From contig NZ_FNPZ01000007.1 in NCBI RefSeq assembly GCF_900107435.1, forward strand, positions 62,001 to 126,000: a stretch of DNA of 64,000 nucleotides. Reading direction: 5' to 3'. Below the pieces are notes generated by a model. That model worked only from the letters and a program-made list of their open reading frames with translations, ran no database searches and had not been told where the DNA came from. Both the position numbers and the translations under genes were made by a program. Positions 57,763 to 64,000 of this stretch are shown here, piece after piece; within the stretch, counting starts at the first letter, position 1; every line of letters starts with the position of its first letter. Source of the DNA: Herbiconiux ginsengi. Its GTDB lineage: Bacteria > Actinomycetota > Actinomycetes > Actinomycetales > Microbacteriaceae.

Positions 57763-58542
57763 TCATCTGACCGCGAGGGGGGCCGCTCCGGTCGCCGCCT
57801 GGACCTCAGGCGGGAGTTCGTGGAAGCGGCGCCGGTCGCGAATGGTCACGAAGCCGACACACACCACCCAGACCAGCCAGGGGAAGGTGGCGAGCATCGC
57901 GTTGGCCGCCCCTCCGGCGGCGAAGAAGGAGTCGGGACTCGTTCCGCCGAACATCGTCGGAACGGCCAGCAGGTTGAGCCCCGCGACCACGTAGGCGACC
58001 CAGCCGGTCCACGCGGGGAGCGCCCCCGAGGCGAGGGTGACGTAACCCGACGCCGCCGCGATCAAGGCGGTGAGGGTGCATCCGATCGATCCGAACAACA
58101 GTGTGTGGCCGACGGTGAGGGCGCGCAGCGAGGAGGCGTCGAGGGTCAGCCCCATGGTGTCGAGAGCGGTGCCGCCCTCCATCCCGTCGCCCACGAGGGT
58201 CACACCGATGAAGAGCAGCCCCGAGCCGAAGGCGAGATCGGCCACCCATTGCAGGTCGGGCCGGGTGTGCGTGATGATCTGGCGGAATCCGCCGAGGAAG
58301 ACGATCAGGGCGGCCATCAGGAAGGTGTCGATGAGGATCGTGAAGAGCGTCTGGTTCGCGGTGCGTGCCATGAACTCCTCGAGCGCGACGGAGTCGTCGA
58401 GAGCGGGCCGCGCACCGACGAGGAACACCTGCACGAGGAACTCGGCCAGGGTGAGCGCCGCCACGGTGACGGCCGAGATGCCCGTCCAGAGCCGCACGTC
58501 AGGATTCAGCCGGCCGTTCTTCACCACGGTGATCATGTGCAT
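57763..58542 (-). CDS. Membrane protein, DUF4386-like
   Basis: Protein of 259 aa with six to seven hydrophobic segments, including SAVTVAALTLAEFLVQVFLV and AWTGWVAYVVAGLNLLAVP. It resembles the DUF4386 group of unknown function. It starts at ATG 58542. A 69-base spacer separates it from the flavoprotein gene and 71 bases from the acyltransferase-like gene, so each may have its own promoter. No catalytic residues are recognised. Confidence 0.6.
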   Translation of the reverse strand: MHMITVVKNGRLNPDVRLWTGISAVTVAALTLAEFLVQVFLVGARPALDDSVALEEFMARTANQTLFTILIDTFLMAALIVFLGGFRQIITHTRPDLQWVADLAFGSGLLFIGVTLVGDGMEGGTALDTMGLTLDASSLRALTVGHTLLFGSIGCTLTALIAAASGYVTLASGALPAWTGWVAYVVAGLNLLAVPTMFGGTSPDSFFAAGGAANAMLATFPWLVWVVCVGFVTIRDRRRFHELPPEVQAATGAAPLAVR

Positions 58543-58611
58543 CCGAGGTCCCCATTCCTCTCGAGGGCGCGTTCTGCCTCCGACAGTAGCAACGGGGCAG
58601 CTGACCGCTGT

Positions 58612-60048
58612 TCAGGCGCGGCGGGACTCCCCGGGGTAGCCGTGGAAGAGTGCCGTCGGGTCGAGCTCCGCGCGCAGCCGTTCGACGCGGTCGCGGTCGG
58701 CGTAGGTGAACGAGCGGGCCACGCGGGAGGGCGAGTGACGGATGTCGGATTCACTGAGGAAATGGCCGGTGGTGGTGGGCAGCAGCGCATCCGCGACCTC
58801 GTCGAGCCAGGCGCGGTTCGCCGCGTCGTCGGCGGGGTCGCGCCACACGACGTACACGATGAGCAGGGTGCGGTCGTGCATGCCGTAGGCCGCTTCGCCC
58901 CGAGGCAGCAGCTCCGCGCCGCGGCCGTTCGCCGGCATACCGGTGAGCACGTAGCTCTCGCCCGAGGGGGCGCGCTCCATCAGCGCCGCGAGCGGGGCGA
59001 CCGCGTCGCGCAGGTCGAGGTCGGTCCAGAAGGTGTCGGCGAGGTAGCGGGCGCCTTCGGGATAGGTCGCGTCGGCGGGAACATGCAGCTCGTCGAAGGC
59101 CACCGGCGCGGCGTCGAGCTGGTCGAGCAGCGTCAGAGCCGGTGGAACGGATGCGCGCAGAGGCTCGAGCGCCATCGTCGCCTCGGCGACGTCGTCGGCG
59201 AACACGGTCGCCGCGACGCTCACCACGAGCGGGTGCGGCTCGCCCGGGCCGGCGGCACCCGGACGCCCCGCGCCGGCGGTCACGAGCGAGACCTCGACGT
59301 TCGACGGGAGGCGGGACGAGGCATCCGTGATCCACGCGGCCACGGCGTCGAGCTCGGCGAGCGGGAACTGCCACGTCGACACGCGGATGGCGCCGGGCAG
59401 CGGCTGAAGGGTGAGATCGAACTCGGTGACGATCCCCGGGAAGCCGGGGCCGGCCCCGCGCGCCAGCCAGAACCAGTCGGCATTCTCGGTCGCCGTGGCA
59501 TCGAGAACACGGCCCTCGGCGGTCACGACCCGCACCCGCGTGACCGAGAAACACGCCGGCAACCAGTGCCCCCAGTTGACGCCGAGGCCGCCGCCGAGGA
59601 GGTAGCCGCCGACGCCGGGGTTGCCGCAGTGACCGACCGGGAAGGCCAGCCCCGCCGCGGCGAGACGGGACGAGAGCTGAGCGCCGCGCACAGCCGGGCC
59701 GACGGTGGCCGTACGGGCGGCCACGTCGAGGGCCAGGTGGTCGAACGCCGCCAGATCGACGAGCAGGCCGTCGCCCCGCACCGAGGAGGCCACCCAGCTG
59801 TGTCCACCGGAGCGCACCGCGAGGCGCTGCCCGTTCTCCGTCGCGGAGCGCACGATCTCGACCAGGTCGGCCTCGTTCTCGGGGAAGACGATGGCGTCGG
59901 GTTCGGCGGTCGCGGCGCGGTCTCCGCTCGCGCTCGCGGTGCCGAGAGCGGCCTCGAGCGAGTTGAAGAGCCCGTCGGCCAGGGCGGCGGCGAAGCCCGT
60001 CTCGCCGCGCATCAGGCCGAGGGGCCTCTCGGAGTCGTGTCCAGGCAT
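58612..60048 (-). CDS. FAD-binding oxidase, bicovalent (berberine-bridge-like)
   Basis: FAD_binding_4 plus BBE-type oxidoreductase of 478 aa. Both covalent attachment residues are present: the His in VRSGGHSW near residue 75 and the Cys in GHCGNPGVGGYLLGGG near 135. The C-terminal BBE segment (LDPTALFHGYPGE) is present. It would oxidise an alcohol or a sugar with O2; the substrate is unknown. ATG 60048 is chosen because GGGAGGAA lies six bases upstream, though the frame is open eight codons further. Confidence 0.84.
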   Translation of the reverse strand: MPGHDSERPLGLMRGETGFAAALADGLFNSLEAALGTASASGDRAATAEPDAIVFPENEADLVEIVRSATENGQRLAVRSGGHSWVASSVRGDGLLVDLAAFDHLALDVAARTATVGPAVRGAQLSSRLAAAGLAFPVGHCGNPGVGGYLLGGGLGVNWGHWLPACFSVTRVRVVTAEGRVLDATATENADWFWLARGAGPGFPGIVTEFDLTLQPLPGAIRVSTWQFPLAELDAVAAWITDASSRLPSNVEVSLVTAGAGRPGAAGPGEPHPLVVSVAATVFADDVAEATMALEPLRASVPPALTLLDQLDAAPVAFDELHVPADATYPEGARYLADTFWTDLDLRDAVAPLAALMERAPSGESYVLTGMPANGRGAELLPRGEAAYGMHDRTLLIVYVVWRDPADDAANRAWLDEVADALLPTTTGHFLSESDIRHSPSRVARSFTYADRDRVERLRAELDPTALFHGYPGESRRA

Positions 60049-60212
60049 CCGCGCTTCCTCCCGGGCCGTCACTCACTCAGAGGTCTCTGAATGGCCCGAG
60101 CCTAGCCCGCGCGCTGTCCCACCCTCTGCCCCCAGAACGGGCTTCGGCCCGCCTGCCATCCCTGGCACCGAGGAATGACCGGGCGTCGAATCATCGGTCG
60201 GTTCGTGGCGAC

Positions 60213-60650
60213 CTATCCCGGTGTCGGCGTATCGGCGAGAAGGTGCACCCGAGCGCCGAGCGCTTCGTAGGTGGACCTTGCGCGCGCATCGCGCGTGACG
60301 AGAACGGCGCCCTCTTCACGCGCCGCCAGCGCGACCAGGCCATCGTAGGCCGCTCCCCCAGACACGCCGAAACGTGCGAGTTCCCGATGCGGTGCGAGAG
60401 CGACGTCCGTCGACAGGGTGAAACTCTCCGCGAAGTTCTCATCGATCAACATCACGGCGTCCGCCGGACTCACCCGCGCATCCCCCGGCAACCGTGTCAG
60501 TACCGAGTACGTCTCCACGAGCGCGTGCCCGCTGAGACCGAGCACGCGACCTCGCGCCCACGACACCACCAGCTCATGGGCCTCGTGCGATTCGACGAGC
60601 AACGGCACGGCGACGCTGGTATCAAGCGCGAATCGCGACCCATCGGTCAC
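60213..60650 (-). CDS. vapC: VapC-type PIN-domain toxin
   Basis: PIN ribonuclease of 145 aa, metal-dependent. Acidic residues are visible in ALDTSVAVPLL, HALVETYSVL, AAYDGLVALA and LVTRDARA. GTG 60650 overlaps the antitoxin stop in a GTGA. It is in the expected order, antitoxin first. Family targets are tRNA or rRNA, not predictable here. It marks the left edge of the accessory zone. Confidence 0.82.
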   Translation of the reverse strand: MTDGSRFALDTSVAVPLLVESHEAHELVVSWARGRVLGLSGHALVETYSVLTRLPGDARVSPADAVMLIDENFAESFTLSTDVALAPHRELARFGVSGGAAYDGLVALAAREEGAVLVTRDARARSTYEALGARVHLLADTPTPG

Positions 60651-60886
60651 CGTCGTGCGGAATCGATCAGGGCGAACATCATGTCGTCGGATACCACGGT
60701 CTCGGCGCGAGCCACCAGCCGCCCCTCCGCATCGCGGACCAATCGGGCGGTGCGGCCTCCCGGGGTGATCTGAACTGCGCTGCCGTATTGCGACACATCC
60801 ACCTTGGAGCCCGGCGTGAGACCGAAGGCGTCTCGCAGCGTCTTCGGTATGAGCAGCCGCCCGCCGGAATCGATCGTCACTTCCAT
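60647..60886 (-). CDS. vapB: AbrB/SpoVT-type antitoxin
   Basis: Protein of 79 aa. The N-terminal swapped-hairpin motif EVTIDSGGRLLIPKTLRDAF is the AbrB/MazE DNA-binding domain, and the C-terminal part should bind the toxin. ATG 60886 gives the canonical N-terminus. It probably represses its own operon. Overlap with vapC by four bases couples their synthesis. Confidence 0.82.
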   Translation of the reverse strand: MEVTIDSGGRLLIPKTLRDAFGLTPGSKVDVSQYGSAVQITPGGRTARLVRDAEGRLVARAETVVSDDMMFALIDSARR

Positions 60887-61015
60887 GGGAAAAGAGTACC
60901 ATTCAGATCCCACCCGAGAACAGATCCTCCTCCACATCCTGGGTCGACGAAGGCCACCCGCCCAATCCCTGTGGACGCCGCCCCGAGTGCGACCGCGACA
61001 CACAAGAAGGCCCGC

Positions 61016-61345
61016 ATGGGAATTCACTACTTCGCCTATCCGACCCACCCGCTCTTCGTCGACGCGGCGATCGCCGGTCCACGCGCGCATCTCGACAGCG
61101 ACGAGTTTCATCAGTTCTTCTCGCACGGCGAGCCCGACCTGCCGCCGCCCGATCTCGGCGAGTGCCGGCGCGAAATGGAACGCCCTTTCGGTAGCAGACC
61201 CGATCGGCCGAGTCGTCCGGCGTTCCAGCTGGCCGAAGGCGAAGTCGGTCCCTTCTCCTTGCGCTACTTGGCGGTTCGCCGCAGGAGTGAACCGGCGATC
61301 ACGAAGAGGGCGCCGAGCCCGGTGACGAGGGCGCTCACTCCGTAG
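61016..61345 (+). pseudogene. Truncated DUF1877-like gene
   Basis: Begins MGIHYFAYPTHPLFVDAAIA behind a good AGAAGG ribosome site, which is the N-terminus of DUF1877/YfbM-like proteins. The homology runs to about residue 80 (RPAFQLAEGEV) and then stops. The frame continues into the antisense of the neighbouring gene's 3' end to 61345. I infer that the C-terminal half was lost at a junction near 61255. Related proteins are often found in toxin-immunity and accessory loci. Confidence 0.5.
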
Positions 61346-61725
61346 GCGAGCACAGCGGTCATGAGGGATGTGCGCAACGACGCCGCCGTCGAGAGCGCGA
61401 GGCTCTGCTTGCGCAACTCGGCGGCCTCGTCGCTGCTGCCGTCGACACCACGCAGAGCGGTGCTGATGTCGGCGAAGGTGCGGCCGCCGGCCCCGCGTTC
61501 CGCGTTGCTCCGGATGACGAGAGCCTCGACGTACGCCGTTGCAGGCCCCTGAACGCGCTTGCCTTTGAACGCTGTCGCGTTACCCGGAACCTCGATCTTC
61601 TCGTCGCGGAGCTGCTTCGAGACGGCAAGCCAGGCGCCCGTTCCGACCGCCACGAACACCGAACCGGCGGCCAGGGCGAGTCCGCCGACCTGGCGGAGGG
61701 CGGAGGCGCGGGGCAATGACGTCAT
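61264..61725 (-). CDS. Small membrane protein (often mislabelled LigA)
   Basis: Protein of 153 aa with two hydrophobic segments: GGLALAAGSVFVAVGTGAWLA near the start and LAYGVSALVTGLGALFVIAG at the end. The extracellular loop carries VPGNATAFKGKRVQGPATAY. This matches an actinobacterial family frequently named aromatic ring-opening dioxygenase LigA in databases, a name not supported by any catalytic motif here. AGAAGGA precedes ATG 61725. Confidence 0.65.
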   Translation of the reverse strand: MTSLPRASALRQVGGLALAAGSVFVAVGTGAWLAVSKQLRDEKIEVPGNATAFKGKRVQGPATAYVEALVIRSNAERGAGGRTFADISTALRGVDGSSDEAAELRKQSLALSTAASLRTSLMTAVLAYGVSALVTGLGALFVIAGSLLRRTAK

Positions 61726-61750
61726 CGGTCGTCCTTCTCTCGGCAGATGG

Positions 61751-61990
61751 CTAGTTGTTGAATTGGTGTTCGTAGTATTTCGTAATCGCTTCAAAGTGGT
61801 TGGCAGCCTCCACGGTCCACGTGAGTCTTGCACCGGGCGTCAAGGTGGCACGAGCGTCATCGCCCTAACGGACCTGCGAGCATGAAGGCGTACGGGTCGC
61901 CGTCCGGGTCTTCCCAGAGTTCATGAAGCACGAGTACCTTCCCCTCGACTGAGTCCGTGCGAGATTCCAGAAGTTCACGACTGCCGGAAC
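61751..61990 (-). pseudogene. Frameshifted remnant of a small conserved gene
   Basis: Two reading frames join into one protein-like sequence: SRELLESRTDSVEGKVLVLH and HELWEDPDGDPYAFMLAGPL in one frame, then DDARATLTPGARLTWTVEAA to KYYEHQFNN in the next. A single extra base near 61863 (run of C on the plus strand) would account for the shift. No start codon lies in the first frame, so the 5' end is also lost. It resembles a small actinobacterial hypothetical family. Its 5' side abuts core copy E. Confidence 0.6.
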
Positions 61991-62006
61991 TCGACGACGT
62001 CGCAGG
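61984..62006 (-). repeat. ychF 3'-end core, copy E
   Basis: Matches the core in ychF (copy A) at 19 of 23 positions. It starts directly at the stop of the 62007 gene and precedes the frameshifted remnant. In the codon phase of ychF it reads CDVVEFRQS then stop. Confidence 0.8.
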
Positions 62007-62360
62007 TCAATGTTTCTCCCGCCCAAGGAAATCATCAATCACCTGCACGACGACGTCGTGAGCCTCGTTCGTGTTTGCGAACTCCGGGGCAGCCACGATT
62101 TCGACCTCAGCGGTCATCCCGGCGATATCCGCCCAGCCGCCAGTCCAGACGACCACGTGGATCTCACCATCCGAAGTCTCGACATGGATACCCAGTGATT
62201 CAGCAACCCGCACCGAACTGCGGTCTTCCACGATCGGGTGGGGCCACGACGATAGTTCGTCTCTCCACGTGGTTGGCCCCACGGCTGCCCGCTGCCTCCA
62301 TCGCTCCATTGAAACTGCAAGCCGAACCGAGAGGGCGTCCAAGTCGATGATGTGGTTCAT
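62007..62360 (-). CDS. Small acidic protein of unknown function (cassette gene 4)
   Basis: Protein of 117 aa starting MNHIIDLDALSVRLAVSMER, with a beta-rich middle (HVETSDGEIHVVVWTGGWAD) and the end AHDVVVQVIDDFLGREKH. It has no signal peptide or membrane segment; immunity-type proteins have this look, but I cannot assign it. GTG 62417 would add 19 residues that derive from the repeated core, so I prefer ATG 62360. Confidence 0.6.
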   Translation of the reverse strand: MNHIIDLDALSVRLAVSMERWRQRAAVGPTTWRDELSSWPHPIVEDRSSVRVAESLGIHVETSDGEIHVVVWTGGWADIAGMTAEVEIVAAPEFANTNEAHDVVVQVIDDFLGREKH

Positions 62361-62402
62361 GCGAACTGCCTGAAAATCCTTCTGCCCGGATGCCGCCTGG
62401 AG

Positions 62403-62425
62403 GTGCAACTCGACCACGTCGCCGC
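62403..62425 (-). repeat. ychF 3'-end core, copy D
   Basis: Contains an unbroken 18-base match to copy A (62407-62424), 20 of 23 overall. It begins three bases after the stop of the upstream cassette gene and precedes cassette gene 4. In ychF codon phase it reads GGDVVELHLQAASGQ. Confidence 0.85.
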
Positions 62426-62427
62426 CC

Positions 62428-62781
62428 TCACTCGAATTTCTTGATCTCTTCGATCAGGCCGACGATGTTGTCGTTCAATTGCTCTAGGTCTTCCGCAGGA
62501 ATCCAGTATTCGAGGATGGTTTGACCGCCCACTTGGCGCACGTCGTACTTGTCGAGGAACGCTTTGCGAACAGCGAACCGAGTCACGTATCCGACCCCGG
62601 AGGCGGGCACGTTCCACTGCCGCGCAATTCGCTCTGCATAGTCCTCGTTGAGAACCGGATAGAAGATCGGCTGGTCAGCCAGCCGCGGAGGCCAGCGTCG
62701 GGATCCGGACGCACGAACGAGTTCCATCTCCTCCGGACCCGTTGGTCGCCACAGCCAGACAAGGTCTCCTTCGTCGGTCAT
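62428..62781 (-). CDS. Small conserved protein, crystallin J1-annotated family (cassette gene 3)
   Basis: Protein of 117 aa with the pattern LWRPTGPEEMELVRASGSRR, then WNVPASGVGYVTRF and ILEYWIPAEDLEQLN. I recognise this as a widespread actinobacterial small-protein family, often labelled ADP-ribosylation/crystallin J1 without evidence. GAAAGGAAG precedes ATG 62781. The 62-kb neighbourhood and size suggest an immunity- or stress-type role; this is inference. Confidence 0.65.
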   Translation of the reverse strand: MTDEGDLVWLWRPTGPEEMELVRASGSRRWPPRLADQPIFYPVLNEDYAERIARQWNVPASGVGYVTRFAVRKAFLDKYDVRQVGGQTILEYWIPAEDLEQLNDNIVGLIEEIKKFE

Positions 62782-62810
62782 CGCTGCTTCCTTTCAGATG
62801 TTCATGAGTG

Positions 62811-62833
62811 GCTGAACGTGACCACAGCGCCGT
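62811..62833 (-). repeat. ychF 3'-end core, copy F (diverged)
   Basis: 18 of 23 positions match copy A. In ychF codon phase it reads NGAVVTFSHS and stop, beside DGDVVEFRFNN in ychF. It lies 29 bases before cassette gene 3. Confidence 0.65.
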
Positions 62834-62940
62834 TGTACACCAGCCCACATCGCATACCGTGCGACCGACTGTCCCTGGCCTGGCTATCGGTGGATGGCGA
62901 TGGGCTTGATAACCGGAACAGGCGCGGAGACTCGAAGTTA

Positions 62941-63015
62941 TCACTGACCTGATGTTGCTTGGGAGCGGAACTCGACGAGATCGCCTTCGACCAGCATTCC
63001 GCTCTCGACGAACAT
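62941..63015 (-). other. Short ORF carrying a relic ychF C-terminus
   Basis: A 24-codon frame with a good AAGGAGG site ends in EGDLVEFRSQATSGQ and contains copy C. It is too short to be a normal gene and looks like a displaced ychF end rather than a peptide gene. It could still be translated. Confidence 0.4.
62965..62987 (-). repeat. ychF 3'-end core, copy C
   Basis: 19 of 23 positions match copy A, with GTCGAGTTCCGCT intact. The differences are GAC to GAT (silent) and GTG to CTC (Val to Leu), so the coding sense of ychF is kept. No gene of useful length lies between it and copy F. Confidence 0.8.
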
Positions 63016-63105
63016 CCTGGCAGCCCTCCTTCGGAAATTGTCGCCATGCAGTCTGCTCAGAAAGCGGAGCGCGAAATAGCGATTCCATGTGATCGGTTCA
63101 TCGTC

Positions 63106-63345
63106 CTAGATCTGAAGCTGCTCCATCCAGTCCCAGAGCGTGCGAAAGATGTCCTCCGTCGCCATGACCGTTCGGTCGTGAGCCATGTCGGAGAGCCTCA
63201 TCAGCCCGCGGCAGGTCACTTCATCACTCCAGTCGCCCTCGATGAGTTGATCCTGCGCCCAGAGCGCTGCGTCGAGCTGTGAACTCTCACCGGAGAGAAG
63301 CAACTCCCACTGCTTCCGAACTCCGTCGCGGATCGCTGAAGCCAC
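63106..63345 (-). CDS. Small protein of unknown function (cassette gene 2)
   Basis: Helical, acidic protein of 79 aa: (M)ASAIRDGVRKQWELLLSGE, then LDAALWAQDQLIEGDWSDEV and FRTLWDWMEQLQI. GTG 63345 has GAGGAAA eight bases upstream. The frame is open to GTG 63393, but those 16 extra codons come from core copy B. No named family recognised; the WxxLLxGE pattern recalls immunity-like proteins. Confidence 0.6.
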   Translation of the reverse strand: MASAIRDGVRKQWELLLSGESSQLDAALWAQDQLIEGDWSDEVTCRGLMRLSDMAHDRTVMATEDIFRTLWDWMEQLQI

Positions 63346-63378
63346 GCTACGTGTTTCCTCTATGTGACGTTCACGAGT

Positions 63379-63401
63379 GCGGAACTCGACCACGCCGCCG
63401 T
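63379..63401 (-). repeat. ychF 3'-end core, copy B
   Basis: 22 of 23 positions match copy A. It begins at the last base of the cassette gene 1 stop codon and precedes cassette gene 2. Confidence 0.9.
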
Positions 63402-63661
63402 TACTCAGCGCGAATGATGCCGACGGCGGCGAGGGTGCCCACGGCGACGCCCAGGCACATGAATATGATCCCGCCGACTCGGTAGAACGTCGCCATCCAC
63501 GGCCGTGGAGCCATCCGACGTCGAAGTCGCTTACCGAGGGGATAATTGCCGAGGTTCCACGTGTACATGCGAATGACGAGGTCAGGCCGGAACGCGAAAA
63601 GCGATCCCAGGAGCACAGCTCCGACGCCCCAGAGGACGACGAATACCTGGGTTCCGGTCAC
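63401..63661 (-). CDS. Small two-helix membrane protein (cassette gene 1)
   Basis: Protein of 86 aa with two membrane segments (TQVFVVLWGVGAVLLGSLFAF and VGGIIFMCLGVAVGTLAAVG) joined by a basic loop (KRLRRRMAPRPW). GTG 63661 lies six bases after the ychF stop, so it may be translated by coupling with ychF. The family is not recognised with confidence. Confidence 0.6.
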   Translation of the reverse strand: MTGTQVFVVLWGVGAVLLGSLFAFRPDLVIRMYTWNLGNYPLGKRLRRRMAPRPWMATFYRVGGIIFMCLGVAVGTLAAVGIIRAE

Positions 63662-63667
63662 GTCGGG

Positions 63668-64000
<333 letters not shown>

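Noticed and set aside
61741-61770. A seventh core copy at the end of the decayed gene
   Set aside because: Only TTCAACAACT matches ychF, and the core itself agrees at about 6 of 19 positions, which is at chance level. Mentioned only as a possible scar.

Overview
This 64-kb window is chromosomal DNA from a high-GC actinobacterium, most likely a member of the Microbacteriaceae. The evidence is the adnA-adnB motor-nuclease pair beside DUF3107 and an RhlE-type helicase, the MgtE-like/DUF1003/Mrp/lipoprotein/TatB run, DUF3117 beside an O-methyltransferase, dapE/dapD and dapC-fdxA clusters of mycobacterial layout, frequent GTG and TTG starts, and heavy use of the hexamer GGATGC/GCATCC. I saw no rRNA, tRNA, CRISPR array, transposase or integrase.

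Layout. 1-11.5 kb: a degenerate phosphotransferase, adnB/adnA, DUF3107, a ferritin-like protein, a DEAD-box helicase and a PHP phosphoesterase. 11.5-19.5 kb: aminopeptidase P, a stress protein, a soluble MgtE-like protein, DUF1003, Mrp, a lipoprotein, TatB, an O-methyltransferase and DUF3117. 19.6-27.3 kb: a PIG-V-like mannosyltransferase, lysine/peptidoglycan genes dapE, dapD and dapC, citrate synthase and a 7Fe ferredoxin. Inside this block a DUF559 nuclease-fold gene is bracketed by two matching palindromes. 27.3-34.7 kb: a HerA-like ATPase, the iron-regulated efeUOB uptake operon behind an IdeR/DtxR-type box, and an MFS exporter. 34.7-43.8 kb: typA, an oligopeptide ABC operon, a CPBP protease and a pentapeptide-repeat surface protein. 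43.9-48.6 kb: gcvT-gcvH-gcvP behind a tandem glycine riboswitch. 48.6-60.1 kb: a CopC-like protein, fatty-acid desaturase, cold-shock protein, lgt, an AhpD-fold protein, a coupled TPR/acyltransferase-like pair, a membrane protein and a bicovalent flavoprotein oxidase.

60.2-64 kb is an accessory zone next to ychF, whose 3' end enters at the right edge. It holds a VapBC toxin-antitoxin pair, gene fragments, and a series of very small genes. The most striking signal in the window is here. A 23-nt segment from the 3' end of ychF recurs six times in 1.7 kb, always on the same strand, and most copies sit just upstream of a small gene or gene remnant. This looks like serial cassette insertion at the end of ychF, with old ychF ends left behind as relics. 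I know of no described system that matches it.
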